This document shows positions 22,508-34,287 of a stretch of 64,000 nucleotides of DNA, in pieces. Below the pieces are notes generated by a model. That model was not told the DNA's origin. It was given only the letters and a program-made list of their open reading frames with translations, and ran no database searches. Every line of letters begins with the position of its first letter. Position 1 is the first letter of the stretch. Origin of the DNA: Liquidambar formosana (lineage: Eukaryota; Streptophyta; Magnoliopsida; Saxifragales; Altingiaceae); NCBI GenBank assembly GCA_039720395.1, contig JBBPBK010000112.1:186001-250000 (forward strand). The letters run 5' to 3'. Both the position numbers and the translations under genes were made by a program.

Positions 22508-23057
22508 TAGGTTTGTATTAGGTTGTAACCCTATTCTTTTCGAACTACGTGGACTTTGATCCGTGTATTTCACTGCATGGTACGTAGGCGCTCTTCGTGA
22601 GGCTCAAGTCCATCCTAGGATCCAAGTATCCTAGGCTTTTCTTTTCTTTTCTTCTTTTTTCTGTTTTGTTTTACTTGTTTGATTATAGATGAGATGATTG
22701 GATGAAAACATGATATGCATGCTGCCTTGTGATGATATATGTTGATATTTGAGTGAAAAAGATATTAAGTTAGCCCAATCAAATTAAGAGACCAACTCGG
22801 GCGATGTGGGTGCCTATAGGCTTTGCCCAGAACCCTCCCACGTCGTAACTTAGCCCCTGAATCCAATTTTCTGGTTTTAAAGACTTTGCTTTTCCTTTAA
22901 TGGAGTCATGTGGTTTTGAAAATAAAACATTTTTGTAGTTTTCCTCTTTTCCTTAAAAAATGAGGTGGCGACTTCTTTTTGTTTGTTGTCTTTTAAACCT
23001 CCTTATCTTTTTTACCAAACACCCCTTGTGGGCACTGCGCACTTTCGTGGGTTCACA

Positions 23058-23826
23058 GTTTGGTGACTCCACTAGGGATGTCGAGGGCTAGACTCATTTA
23101 ATTTGATTGGGCTAAATTAATTTCTTTATTGTTTAATAAAATCAATCACTTGCATCCGCTTGATTGTGTGCTTTCATTTATTGCATTGTGTGTGCAATTG
23201 TTGCATGATCACTCGATTGTCCCTCGATATATCCTTGCCAACTGATAGCCTAGTTCGACCTTGGTTTTCCTGATTCCATGTGTTGGGCGAAGCTATCAAA
23301 CCTCTCTTGCCAAGTACCCTGGGGCTTACCCTTGGGTATATTAAATGGATCAATCACGTACTGTTGGACCCATGCGACATTCCTGATGTCACATGTGGTT
23401 AGGTATAAAGATTGGTACAAGCAAAGTTAAGGACCCTAGCCTACCCTTTTAAAAGAAAGAATTGCATGTAATGGGCCTTCTAGGACACCGTTGGATCACC
23501 TATATGCACACACATTGTTGTGATGATATGCTACCGTGTTTGTGATGTGTTGCCATGCTTTGCTAATTGAGTGAGTAATTAAAGGAGACTTTACATCTTA
23601 CATCCTTAATACGTACCTTCCCCATGATCCCCGCAAGGGTAATTGGTTAAGAGAACTAATTAAAGGTGTACGTTGTAAAAGTTTTGAGATAATTATGGAA
23701 GCTTAGGATGGACCTTTAGGCTGAAAAATTGAGTGTTTGCCCTATGTTAGAGGGAGAGACGTGCTGGCTTGGATCCATAATTAACAAGGGCGCTTAGTCA
23801 GTACTAATTCTATCACCGAGTCGGAT
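23058..23826 (+). other. Leader of element B with primer-binding site
   Basis: The primer site (23059-23077) reads TTTGGTGACTCCACTAGGG. Compared with element A it carries two transitions (GCG to GTG, TGG to TAG), both of the C-to-T / G-to-A kind. The remaining leader is non-coding and aligned with 349-1098. Confidence 0.75.
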
Positions 23827-25380
23827 ATGGCCGAGGAAAGAACTAGCAACTGGGGTTTCAACCTTGAGGCCACTTTGAAAGCTATCATGGAAAAGCTTGA
23901 CCACACTGCCCAGGTATCCGAGACCGTACTCAAGATGGATCAAGACATTCAACAAAAGAACTCTGAACCTGAATCTAGGGCCCATGCCACTAACAACAAT
24001 CAAGGATCCAATGATTCCGAATCTGCTGAGGAACCATTAGGAGAGGGGGGAGAACCACCCAAGACCAAGGAAGGGGAAACCAAAGCCACATCAAGAGAGA
24101 ACTCAACCATCCTGGCAAAGAAGGTCGAGGCCTTAGAACGAACTCTGAAGGGAATCCGCAGATCTGTTGATATGGTGGACATCCGTATTTTGTCCTTGTT
24201 CCCAAAGGCTCGCATTCCGCTACAGTTCAAGATGCCAGAATTGGAAAAATTCGATGGGATAGGCTGTCCTAAGACCCACCTCAAGATGTATGTGCGAGCT
24301 ATGCACCTGCAAAGGGCGAACGATGAGTTATTGGCTCAAATGTTTCACGAGTCATTAGTGAGTTCTGCCTTGAAATGGTTTTTGTCATTGGAGGAGAACA
24401 AAACCAAGACTTAGGAGGATATGTGCAATGCATTCACGGACCATTACAAGTATAACACCAAAGTGGATGTCACGCGAAGGGACCTAGAAACCATTAAGCA
24501 AGGGGTTAACGAGACTTTCTCCGCCTTTATCACTAGGTGGAGACAAAAGGCTTCTAAAATGACAGACAGACCGAATGAGGAAGACCAGATTCAGTTGGTG
24601 GTGAAGAATTTATTGCCCGTATATCATAATCACCTCTTTGCCCACTACTTTCCGAACTTCAAGGCTCTTGTTGGGGCTGGCACACAGGTTGAAGATACAA
24701 TCGCTAATGGAACAATCAAAACGGAGGAGGTCTAAATGAGTCGAAGGACAAACTTTGGAGGAAAACCCAACGCTGAGGTCAATACCATTACCCAACCCGC
24801 TCGCCCTTTCTCCCTAAATGACTCCACCTCACCTCGCCAATTCACTGAGCTATACATGTCACTCGAAAGAGTTTTTAATAAGCTGAGAAGCTGTGACCTC
24901 TTGAAACCCCTCGACCCAAGGCCTCCACCAAACCCATTGCCCAAGAACTACAATAAAAATGAATATTGCAAGTTCCACCAAACCAAAGGCCATCCGACTA
25001 ACTGTTGCTATCGCCTCCATCATGAGATTCAATATTTTCTCACCAAATCACCCAAATGTCACTCGAAATCCCCTCCCCACTCACAATGTGCCTCCTCCCA
25101 ACAATATAAATGCCATCGAGCTTGACTCATCTCAATCCCATCAACCCATAAGGCAATACACGCCACTTCCTATGACCTTGACTCAAGTTTTCCACCAATG
25201 TTGTGATAAAGGGCTTATATTGCCACACCATCCAAAGGCGAGACCTTCAACTCCTCACCAATTCTGCTTGTATCATCAGGCACCGGGCATGATACGGAGG
25301 ACTGTGTTATATTGAAAAAGGTAGTTCAAGACCTTATTGACTAAAAGGTTTTGGTATTGCCAAAGAAGTCCATTTAATAA
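23827..25380 (+). pseudogene. gag of element B (degenerate)
   Basis: Start at 23827 (MAEERTSN), shared with element A. The frame is interrupted by TAG at 24412 and TAA at 24733, and shifts by +1 near 25060. The segment at about 24180-24730 resembles the Tat/gypsy capsid region (retrotransposon gag), with FHESLVSSALKWF and FITRWRQKA. Two zinc-knuckle-like C-x2-H-x4-H-x4-C motifs follow: one at about 24968 (CKFHQTKGHPTNC), and one at about 25266-25305 where the frame changes. This compact Cys/His type is typical of Tat elements. Stops at the 3' end (near 25343 and 25376) separate it from the protease frame. Gag would form particles; this copy cannot make a full protein. Confidence 0.85.
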
Positions 25381-25383
25381 CAG

Positions 25384-27104
25384 TTGAAAGAAAGGTTCGA
25401 GGCAGGAGATCCTAAAGTGGGTTTACTGGGAGAGTCATCCGGAATGTTTGATTACTATGTACTTTACCCCGATCCCACCCCTGATGAGCCTATAATCCCC
25501 ACAGGTTGGGATGAGTTACCAGAGGAAGTTCAAATGGAGGAGATTAACATGATCACATGGGATGATCTCATGGGTGACGTAGGTGAGATTGATGATATGT
25601 GGATGAGCGATGATGAGGTAGAGCACATAACTAGAGGGGGTCGCCATTTCAAGCCTCCGCATTTAGAATCTGACAACCCGTTAGGAGACTTGGAAGGTAA
25701 TCTCCACCTTGACTTGCAAGAAGAGGAGGATGAAGTGCTTAGGCAATTGAAAAAGACTAATGCAAACATCACCATATGGGGTTTGCTCATGGCCTCTTAC
25801 AAGCATAGGCAAACAATCTTGAAATTGCTTAACCAGATACAGGTTCCCGTTGACACATCTCCAGAAAATTTGGTGAACTTGGTGAATCCAACCTCGAAGA
25901 ACTCAACCATTATGTTCTCACAAGTAGACCTACCTAAAAGTGGACCTAGCCATTCACAGGCTATGTACATCATTGTCGATACCATGGGAAAGAGAGTTCC
26001 AACAGTCCTAATTGACAATGGTTCCACCCTTAATGTGTGCCCTCTTAGAACTGCCACCGTCTTGGGATTGGATTGTACCAACTTCATGCCATCTGAACAA
26101 AAAGTGAGAACCTATGATAACACCCATAGAGAAGTGATTGGAGTGGTCACTTTGCCGCTGATTACGGGGCCTACAGAATTTAGAGTGGAATTCCAAGTGT
26201 TGGATGTCTCGTCATGTTCAATCTCTTGTTGGGGAGGCCTTGGATACACCTCGCAGGGGCTGTCCCTTCTTCATTGCACCAAAAAGTCAAGTTCCCTTAT
26301 GAAGGGGCCATCGTCACACTCCAAGGTAATTATGACTTGAAGTTGTCAGGGGTACCCATTTGCGAGATCAAGCCCGAACCCGTTGGAGCACCATTGTCTG
26401 GGTTCGAGTATGTTTAATGTATAGAGAAAGAGCCAGAACAGAGAGAGTTGATACCTCTCAACTTTTACCCTCATGGCAATTTACATGTTGGGAACAAAAT
26501 GAAGAAAATGAGTTTCTTCCCAGGCATGGGACTAGGACGTCGTCAGCAAGGCATACTGCTATCCATTCAGAGCCGCATTGTCACTTATACCTTCGGATTG
26601 GGGTATGAGCCTTCCAAGAAGGACCGTATGGAGATACTGCAAAGAAACAGAGAAAGGGTCAAGGCAAAAGCAGAGGGGAGGGTGCCAGATATTAGAATCC
26701 CGCCATACCGACCTACCTTGAATGGCTACTTTATTAAGGAGGGGGAGGACTTTTTGTTCTGTGGATTCCCCGAACCATCCATTGACAAAGCAACCAAGGC
26801 AAGAATTCCAGGGTTCGAGATATTTTTCACTGAGTGGTATCCTATCACTGCAACAATGGTTGATGATGAAGCAATCGATGATGACTATTGGGAAGAGAAG
26901 AGCGAGGACTGGGCAGAACAGATGGATTCGGAAGCCATGGTTACAATGTTTGAAGATACAGTTCTTGCTGTGGAGGAATCGGATCTCGAGTGTTCTTCGA
27001 TTCACCATGCAGCCATGCCGCTCCTTAATTGGTATCTTGAAGAGGGTACCATTACAGAAATTCTTCAGGGCAAGGATCTCGACTTACCTAATAGTAGCTT
27101 GTAG
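25384..27104 (+). pseudogene. Protease and G-patch-like region of pol, element B (degenerate)
   Basis: 25384-26340 begins in the gag frame with an acidic linker, then a retropepsin-like segment with LIDNGSTLNVCP (active-site Asp in a DNGS context). A frameshift near 26210 moves the reading to the frame used by 26214-26417 (LLGRPWIH) and 26448-27104. The latter contains SFFPGMGLGRRQQG, a glycine-rich G-patch-like motif seen after the protease in Tat elements, and then an acidic tail. A stop separates 26417 and 26448. The frame ends at TAG 27102-27104, which lies at the start of a putative intron. Confidence 0.8.
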
Positions 27105-27266
27105 GTTCCTTTAGTAGTCTTGTTTAGTTTCCTTTCCAAATAAAGTGTGTCTGCGTAGCCCACCTTGTGGAGTTAGGAGTCGTTCCCTAGTTGTGGCACA
27201 TGTGTTTTCTTTTCTTTGTTTTTGTTAGTTCAGTCAATAAAGTGTGTTTCTTTTCGTTATTTGCAG
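27101..27266 (+). other. Putative 166-nt intron between protease and reverse transcriptase
   Basis: Donor GTAGGTTCC at 27101, T-rich tract, acceptor TTATTTGCAG ending at 27266. Removing it deletes the TAG stop at 27102 and joins the protease frame (phase 2) in frame to the RT ORF. Ogre elements are known to carry a spliced intron at this place. Splicing here is inferred. Confidence 0.6.
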
Positions 27267-30200
27267 TGTTTCCTTTCTCTCTTCTATGGATATCTATGGC
27301 ATGGATATAGATCCTAGGAATGACGTCCCTCCGGAGCTCGTCGAGCAAAGGAAAAGGGGTGTTACCGAACCTAACATGGATGAATTGGAATCAATCAATC
27401 TAGGGACAGATGAATTGCTAAGGATAATTAAAATTGGGATAACTCTCTCGCCTACTGAAAAAGAAAAACTGATAATACCTCTAAAAGCCAACATAGAGGC
27501 TTTCGCATGGTCTTATGAAGATATGCCTAGCATTGATCCAGATATTATGCAACATTACATCCCCACTAATCCCACTAAAAAACTTGTAAAGCAGAAATTA
27601 AGAAGATTAAAACCAGAATGGGCTTTGAAAGTAAAAGAAGAGGTAACTAAGCAATTAGATGCTGGGTTTCTCTAAGTTGTGGAGTACCCTAAATGGTTAT
27701 CCAACATAGTGCCTGTGCCTAAAAAAGATGGGAAAGTGCGAATGTGTGTGGACTTCCGCGACCTTAATGCTGCAAGCCCAAAGGACGATTTCCCTTTACC
27801 GCATATCGATGTGTTGGTGGACAGTACAGCAGGCCATACTCTTCTCTCCTTCATGGATGGGTTCTCCGGTTACAACTAGATAAAGATGGCACCTCGAGAC
27901 ATGGAAAAGACAGCTTTTATCACGCAGTGGGGCATGTATTGCTACAAGGTAATGCCTTTTGGCTTGAGAAACGCCGGGGCTACTTACCAAAGAGCTGCTA
28001 CGACCTTATTGCATGATATGATCCATAAAGAGGTAGAGGTGTATGTAGATGACATGATAGTCAAATCTGTAGACCGAGAAGGACATTTTGCGGCATTAGA
28101 GAAGTTCCTAGAACGGGCAAAGAAGTACAACCTTCGATTGAATCCTTAGAAGTGTGCCTTTGGAGTCACCGCAGGGAAGCTGTTGGGCTTCATGATTGCT
28201 TAGAGGGGAATCGAAGTTAATCTAGGGAAGATAAAAGCCATCACGGAGATGGAGCCACCAAGAACGGAAAAGCAGATCTGGGGTTTTCTAGGGAGAATTC
28301 AATACATAAGTCGGTTTATCGCCAATCTGACTATAGTGTGCGAGCCAATTTTCAAGCTGCTTAAGAAGGGCGTTTCCAAGGAATGGAATGAGGACTGTCA
28401 AGAAGCCTTTGAGACCATTAAAAGGTATCTGAGCAACCCCCCAATCTTGGTTCCCCCACGGCAAGGTGAACCGTTACTGTTATACTTAACGGTTACTGAA
28501 ATCGCGATGGGAGCCATGTTAGCTCAATACCTTGAAGGGTCGAAAAAGGAAAATGCCATCTACTACTTGAGTAAGAAAATGATAGATTATGAGGTAAAGT
28601 ACAATGCGCTAGAAAAGGATTGCGTAGCGTTGGTATGGGCCACCTAGAAACTCCGTCATTACATGATGTCTTTTGAAGTCCTGCTGATAAGCCGCTTGGA
28701 TCCCTTGAAGTATTTGCTAGAAAAACCAGTCCTATCATATAGGACGGTTCGTTGGTCGCTTCTCCTCAATCAGTTCGACATAAAGTACCTGGCGCAGAAG
28801 TCCATTAAAGGAAGTGTTATTGCAGACCACTTGGCAAGTTGCCCTGTGTCATCATCAACCCAATTCAACGACGAGTTCCCCGACGAAGATATACCTGAAA
28901 TCGGGAAGAAGGTTTGGAGAGTTTACTTCGACGGAGCAGCGAACAGAAGGGGATATGGAATAGGAGTGCTATTAGTTTCGCCCGAAGAAGCTTTCACGCC
29001 TTTAGCAGTTAAGTTGGGGTTCGAAGCTACCAATAACATTGCGGAATATAAGGCCTACATCCTAACGTTGGAAGCTGCATTAGAGCTGGGAATAAAGGAA
29101 CTAGAAGTGTTCGAGGATTTAGCGTTGATCATCTGTCAGATAAAAGGGAAGTGGAAAACTAGCAACGAGAAGCTGTTGCTATATCACGCCTATTTGGAAG
29201 TATTGACCAAAGAGTTTGCAGAGATCGAGTTTAATTACCTGTCCAGAAACAAGAATCAGTTTGCCGATGCCCTAGCAACTCTAGCTTCAATGGTGGAGAT
29301 ACTAGAAGGAGGAAATGTGAAGCCGCTCGTGATCGAATGTAGAGAGAAACCTGTTTATTGCTATTCTATCCGAGAAGGGGAGATAACAGATAATCACCCT
29401 TGGTTTTATGACATAAGAAGGCTCATAGAAGAAAGGGAATATCCAGAGGAAGCATCTCGTGTGGACAGACGAACACTGAGAAGAATGGCAAGCCATTATG
29501 TGGTATGCGGAGGGAAACTGTATCAGAGATCTTACGACGGGATTCATTTGCTATGTGTCACGGAGGAAGAAGCTAGAAAACTCATCGAAGAAATTCATGA
29601 AGGAGTGGAGGCTCCACACATGAATGGATACATGCTGGCTAAGAAAATCATGAGGCTAGGGTACTACTGGTCTACAATGGAAAGGGATTGCTATGCCCAT
29701 GTCAAGAAATGCCATAAGTGTTTGCTCTTCGCCAACGGACAACACTTACCCTCCATGCCCTTAACAAGTATGTTAACTCCTTGGCTATTTGTAATGTGGA
29801 GAATAGATATCATCGGGCAGATCAAGCTGAAGGCATCCAACGGACACGAATATATCTTGGTAGTCATCGATTATTTCACCAAGTGGGTGGAAGCAGCTTC
29901 CTTCAAAGTCTTGAATGCTAAAAAGGTGGCACAGTTCATACAGCTTAACATTATCTACCGATATGGGGTACCGCATGAGGTCATTTCGGACAACAGTCAG
30001 CACTTTCAGAAGGAAACTAAAGAACTCTTGCAGAAATACAAGATCGTTCATCACTTGTCATCCCCGTATCGCCCACAGACAAACGGCGCAGTGGAAGCCG
30101 CCAACAAGAACATCAAGAAGATACTACAGAAAACGGCTAACACGTACACTGATTGGCATGAGAAACTACCATTGGCATTATAGGGTTACAGAACGTCAGT

Positions 30201-30645
30201 CAGATCGTCAACAGGGGCTACACTGTATGCTTTAGTGTATGGGATGGAGGCTGTTCTACCAGTCGAATTGGAAGTTCCTTCGTTAAGAGTTGCTATGGAA
30301 AGTCAGCTGGCAGAGGTAGACTGGATCAAAGGCCATTATGATGAGTTGGCATTGCTAGATGAAAGACGATTGAGGGCTCTATACCATGTGCAAGGGTACC
30401 AGAGAAGAATCGCAAGGGCATTCAACAAACATGTCAAAGACAGAGGCTTGAAGAAAGGGGATTTGGTATTGAAGGAGATCCAAGCTCCAATTTTCGATCC
30501 ACGCGGAAAGTTCAAACCAAGTTGGGGGGGACCGTACGTCATCAAGGAAATATTGCCAGTAGGTGCTGTTCGACTTATGGATTTGGATGGGATCAAGTTC
30601 GCTTGTCCTACCAATTTGGATCAATTAAAGAAGTATTATGTATAA
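27267..30645 (+). pseudogene. RT, dual RNase H and integrase of element B (six nonsense codons, no frameshift)
   Basis: A single frame runs from the intron acceptor to TAA at 30643-30645. It is broken only by stops at 27673, 27877, 28147, 28201, 28645 and 30181. Domains: reverse transcriptase (about 27550-28250) with VDFRDLNAASPKDDFPLP and the catalytic YVDD near 28048; Ty3-type RNase H remnant (about 28460-28800); archaeal-type RNase H (about 28910-29290) with VYFDGAANRRGYG, diagnostic for Tat; integrase (about 29590-30200) with the HHCC finger ending CHKC, then Asp in RIDIIG, Asp in ISDNS and Glu in GAVEAAN. A C-terminal integrase segment ends at 30645. In canonical integrases the SDN is followed by Gly; here it is Ser. 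The product would copy RNA to DNA and insert it, but this copy is inactive. Confidence 0.9.
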
Positions 30646-30998
30646 GGCCTGCTAGGTTGAAAACTTGTAAGGGCAGCCTAGGCAAAAGTTAAGGCATTTG
30701 AACTATGAGGACCTGATTCCCCAAAAAGAAAAAAAAGAAGAAGAAAAAAGAAAAAAGAAAAGAAAAAGAAAAGAAAAAAAAAAAGAGTGAAAGAAAAGAA
30801 AAAGAAAAAAAAGAAAGAAAATGGGGATACTTAGGCAACCCATAAAGCTACTTTGGGTGTGGTCCAAACAATACAACAAATTCTCAAAAGTAAATTATTA
30901 TTGGCAATTCATTTGAAACTAATTGTTTGACATAGCAATTTATTGGTGTTAAGTAAAAGAACTATTGACATGCCATAGATATTCTATTCCTTTAGTCT
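30646..30998. other. Spacer between pol and antisense gene, with ~100-bp purine tract
   Basis: Positions 30725-30824 are almost pure A/G on the + strand. The tract is followed by ggggatacttaggcaaccc, similar to the ACGTAGG block of the LTRs. No coding potential. Confidence 0.7.
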
Positions 30999-32889
30999 TT
31001 AAGTTCTCTTGAGTTTCTTTAGAGTCGTCTTGTCTGTCTTCTTTCTTTCTCTATCGAGTCTTCTTTTCTTTCGTAAGTTGTGGTCGTGTGCTGCTTCTAT
31101 TGCCTCAAGAATGTCTTTTCTGCAAAGCCCAAGTCTCGTGTCCTTGATAAAGTCATAAATTCTTTCTCGTCGGGAAGTCTCTCTTTCGCCCAAATCATCT
31201 TTCAACCATTGCTTGTATTCTTGACTCATCTTGAAAGGTCCTTCAATGTTGGCAATTCGAGTCAATTTCAGGTCTGTAGGCCAGCGAGTCCTCGCCCACT
31301 TGATTATGATAAGACCGACAAGTTCCACAGTGCAACAAGGTCCTGTTAAGGACGGTATGGTTTGCATGGCGCCCATCTGGCGAAGAATTCTCAAAGTCCA
31401 ATAGAAGGAAGTCGACCTCAGCCCTATGAGTTTGACAAAAGCACACCCCGAGGTTCGAAAAAGTACTTGCTCTCTACACTCCCATATGAAGACGTACCAT
31501 TTGATGTTCTGCTGTGGACCCCAAAAACGGTCACGAGGCCCACAGGAGGGTTTAAATGTAAAGAAAGGAGTCGCCACCTTATTTTTTAAAGGAAACAAGG
31601 AAAACCCTAAAAAACAGTTTTGTTTTAGGAAAACAAAAGATTGACTCCATGTTTAAAATGGTAAGGCAAAAAAGTCTTTTGGAAACCAGAGAATTCGGGG
31701 ATTCGGAGGCTAAGTTACGATATGGGAAGGTTCTAGGCAAAGCCTATAGGCACCCATATCGCCCTAAACGGTCTCTTAATTTAATTGGGCTAAATCAAAG
31801 TCTTAATCACACACAAATCAACAGTTATCATCACAAGACAGCATGCATATCATTCATTCATTCATCCATACAATCTAGTAAATCAAAGAAAAATAGAAAA
31901 AAGAAAGGGGGAGAGGAGAAAACCTAGGATACTTAGTATCCTAGGGCGGACTTGAACATCACGAAGAGCGCCTACGTACCATGTATGGAAATACATGGAT
32001 CAAAGTCCACGTAGTTCGAAAGGGAATAGGGTTATAACCTAATCAAGGCCTATGGTAAACCCTAAGTTTCCTTTCAAGTAAAACATGGTAATTTTCCAAA
32101 AAATGAATGATTCTCAAAAGGTCTTTAGTAAAATATGGAATTTTGATAAAAGATGGAAACTTTGATTTAAAAGGTATTCTTTATTGAAAGGAAACTATAG
32201 AATCTACCATACCCCTCTATTAGGAAACAACCCTAGGGGGGGGGAGAAAGGGAAAGTTTCAAAGGAAGGAAAGAAGGGTGAATTGGGGCACCCTCACACC
32301 CTACTTACCTTAAGCAAAAGCAACCTGTCAAAGTAACCACCCTATTGCATAGGGTAATTACCTTATTTGTAAGATTTCATCTCACAATAGCCAAAATAAC
32401 CACCCCACATTGGTGGGGTAGTTGCACCTGTTGTACCTGTCAAAGCACCTGCAATTTCCATGCAAAACATACCAAAATACCAACCAAACAAGCTAGATTC
32501 CAAATCAAGCCATTATCATGCCCAAACATGGGCTAACACATGCTCAAAATATCATATCAAGGACAACTAACAGATCTGGACAGAATTGAAACAAGGTTTA
32601 AAATCAACCCCAAGTCATGCAACAACATGAATCATAAGCTAACTAAAACCCTAATTCAACCCTACATGCAATGACATGCAAAAAACCCTAAAATCAACTA
32701 TATGAATGCTAGAAATATCATAGTTATCAAATATGCAGCACATATATATCAACTATGAAGAAAACACAAAGAAAAACCCTAAGCTATCATGCTATATGCA
32801 ACTTTCCTAACACAAGGATGAATGAAACCCTAGAATCACAATTGTGCTCAAAATCACATAAAATAACTCTAAATCATGCAAAACTCATT

Positions 32890-33540
32890 GTGGACATCAT
32901 TCTAATCATGCATATTAATCAATAGAAGCATCAACACATGATAAAAACACAAGCTTGCACATGAAATATAGCTATTCTAAGTAAAAACCTAATTTCAGCA
33001 CAAGAGAAACCCTAGAATTGCAAACATGCATTAAATCACATGGAACAGCATCCTAGCATACTAAACAGCCCATAAACATTATCCTAACCATGCATACTAA
33101 CTAATAGAAGTAGCAAAACACAATAAAAACACAAGCTTCAATATGCAAAAGTGTTATTTCATGTAGAAAACCAATTTCAGCACTAAGGAAACCCTAAAGT
33201 CCCAAACATGCAGTAAATCACATGGAATAGCATCCTAGCATACTAAACAGCCCACAAACATTATCCTAAACATGCATACTAACTAATAGAAGTAGCAAAA
33301 CACAATAAAAACACAAGCTTTAATATGCAAAAGAGTTATTTCATGCAGAAAACCATTTTCAGCACTAACGAAACCCTAAAGTCCCAAACATGCAGTAAAT
33401 CACATGGAATATCATCCTAGCATACTAAACAGCCCATGAATATGATCCTAAACATGCATACTAACTAATAGAAGTAGCAAAACACAATAAAAATACAAGC
33501 TTTAACATGAAATAATGACTATTCCATGTAAAACCCTAGA
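32890..33540. repeat. 182-bp tandem repeat in solo LTR D
   Basis: The string catcctagcatactaaacagccca begins near 33049, 33231 and about 33413, a period of 182 bp. Neighbouring sequence repeats with it. The repeat lies in the region that would be an LTR intron. Confidence 0.8.
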
Positions 33541-34010
33541 AAAGACTCTAAAAAACCCTAAAAACACAAAGACTCATAGAATGACATTATATCATGCAAA
33601 ACCTGCCATAGACAATATCCTAATCATACATTCTAAGCATTAGAATCATCCACACATGATAAAACAATAAGCTTTAAACATGAAATAATGCAAAGCTATG
33701 TAAAAAACCCTAGTTTGAATGAAAGAGAGAAAGGGGAAGAGGTTTACCTATGGTGGCTGCTGTAGAGAGTCCTCCTCTTCCTATTGTACTGCTGAAAATT
33801 CCTTCCTTCAAGCCTTCAAGCCCAACTCCAGCCCTCCTTCAAGCTTTCTCTCACACTCTCTCACTCAAAGTTTAGGTTAAACTACCCTAAGGATGGCTGC
33901 CATAGCCTCCAAGTGTCACACATGCCTCACACTTCAGAAATTGCCTCCTAAGTGCCTCTAAGTGCCTCCAAGTGCCTCCAAGTGCCTCCCCTATTGCTGA
34001 AGTATAAGGG

Positions 34011-34287
34011 GGTATTTATAGGGATTGAGGGAAAACCCTCAATGGTTGGGATTAAAACCCTAGGGATTGATCCAAGGGCTCTTAGAGGTTCCCTTGGGGC
34101 TCAAGTAGGTCAAATAAGGCTGAAATTAGGGTTAAATGGCGGCTAAAGGCGAGCAAATCCGAGAAAATAGGATGGGAGCCGCGTCAAGGCTCAAAATAGG
34201 AAAGTGGCTCGGGTGACCACCTGGGGCTGGGCGGCTAGCAGCCTGGGCCCAGGCGGCTAGCCATCCAGGCCTGGGTGGTCACCCGAG
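34011..34287 (-). promoter_or_regulatory. Promoter module of solo LTR D: perfect 14-bp palindrome arms plus TATA box
   Basis: Arms CTCGGGTGACCACC (34208-34221) and GGTGGTCACCCGAG (34274-34287) are perfectly complementary. The GC-rich centre includes gcggctagc twice. The TATA-like cctataaatacc (minus) is at 34011-34022, again 186 bp from the arm. Confidence 0.6.

Larger units (their letters stand above)
4314..23057 (+). repeat. 5' LTR of element B, split by the CACTA element
   Basis: LTR parts are 4314-6790 and 22511-23057 (about 3024 bp; tag at 6788-6790 is duplicated at 22508-22510). It aligns with the 3' LTR at 46151-51447. Over the first ~335 bp I see about 16 differences, most of them C/T or G/A transitions. 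Confidence 0.88.
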
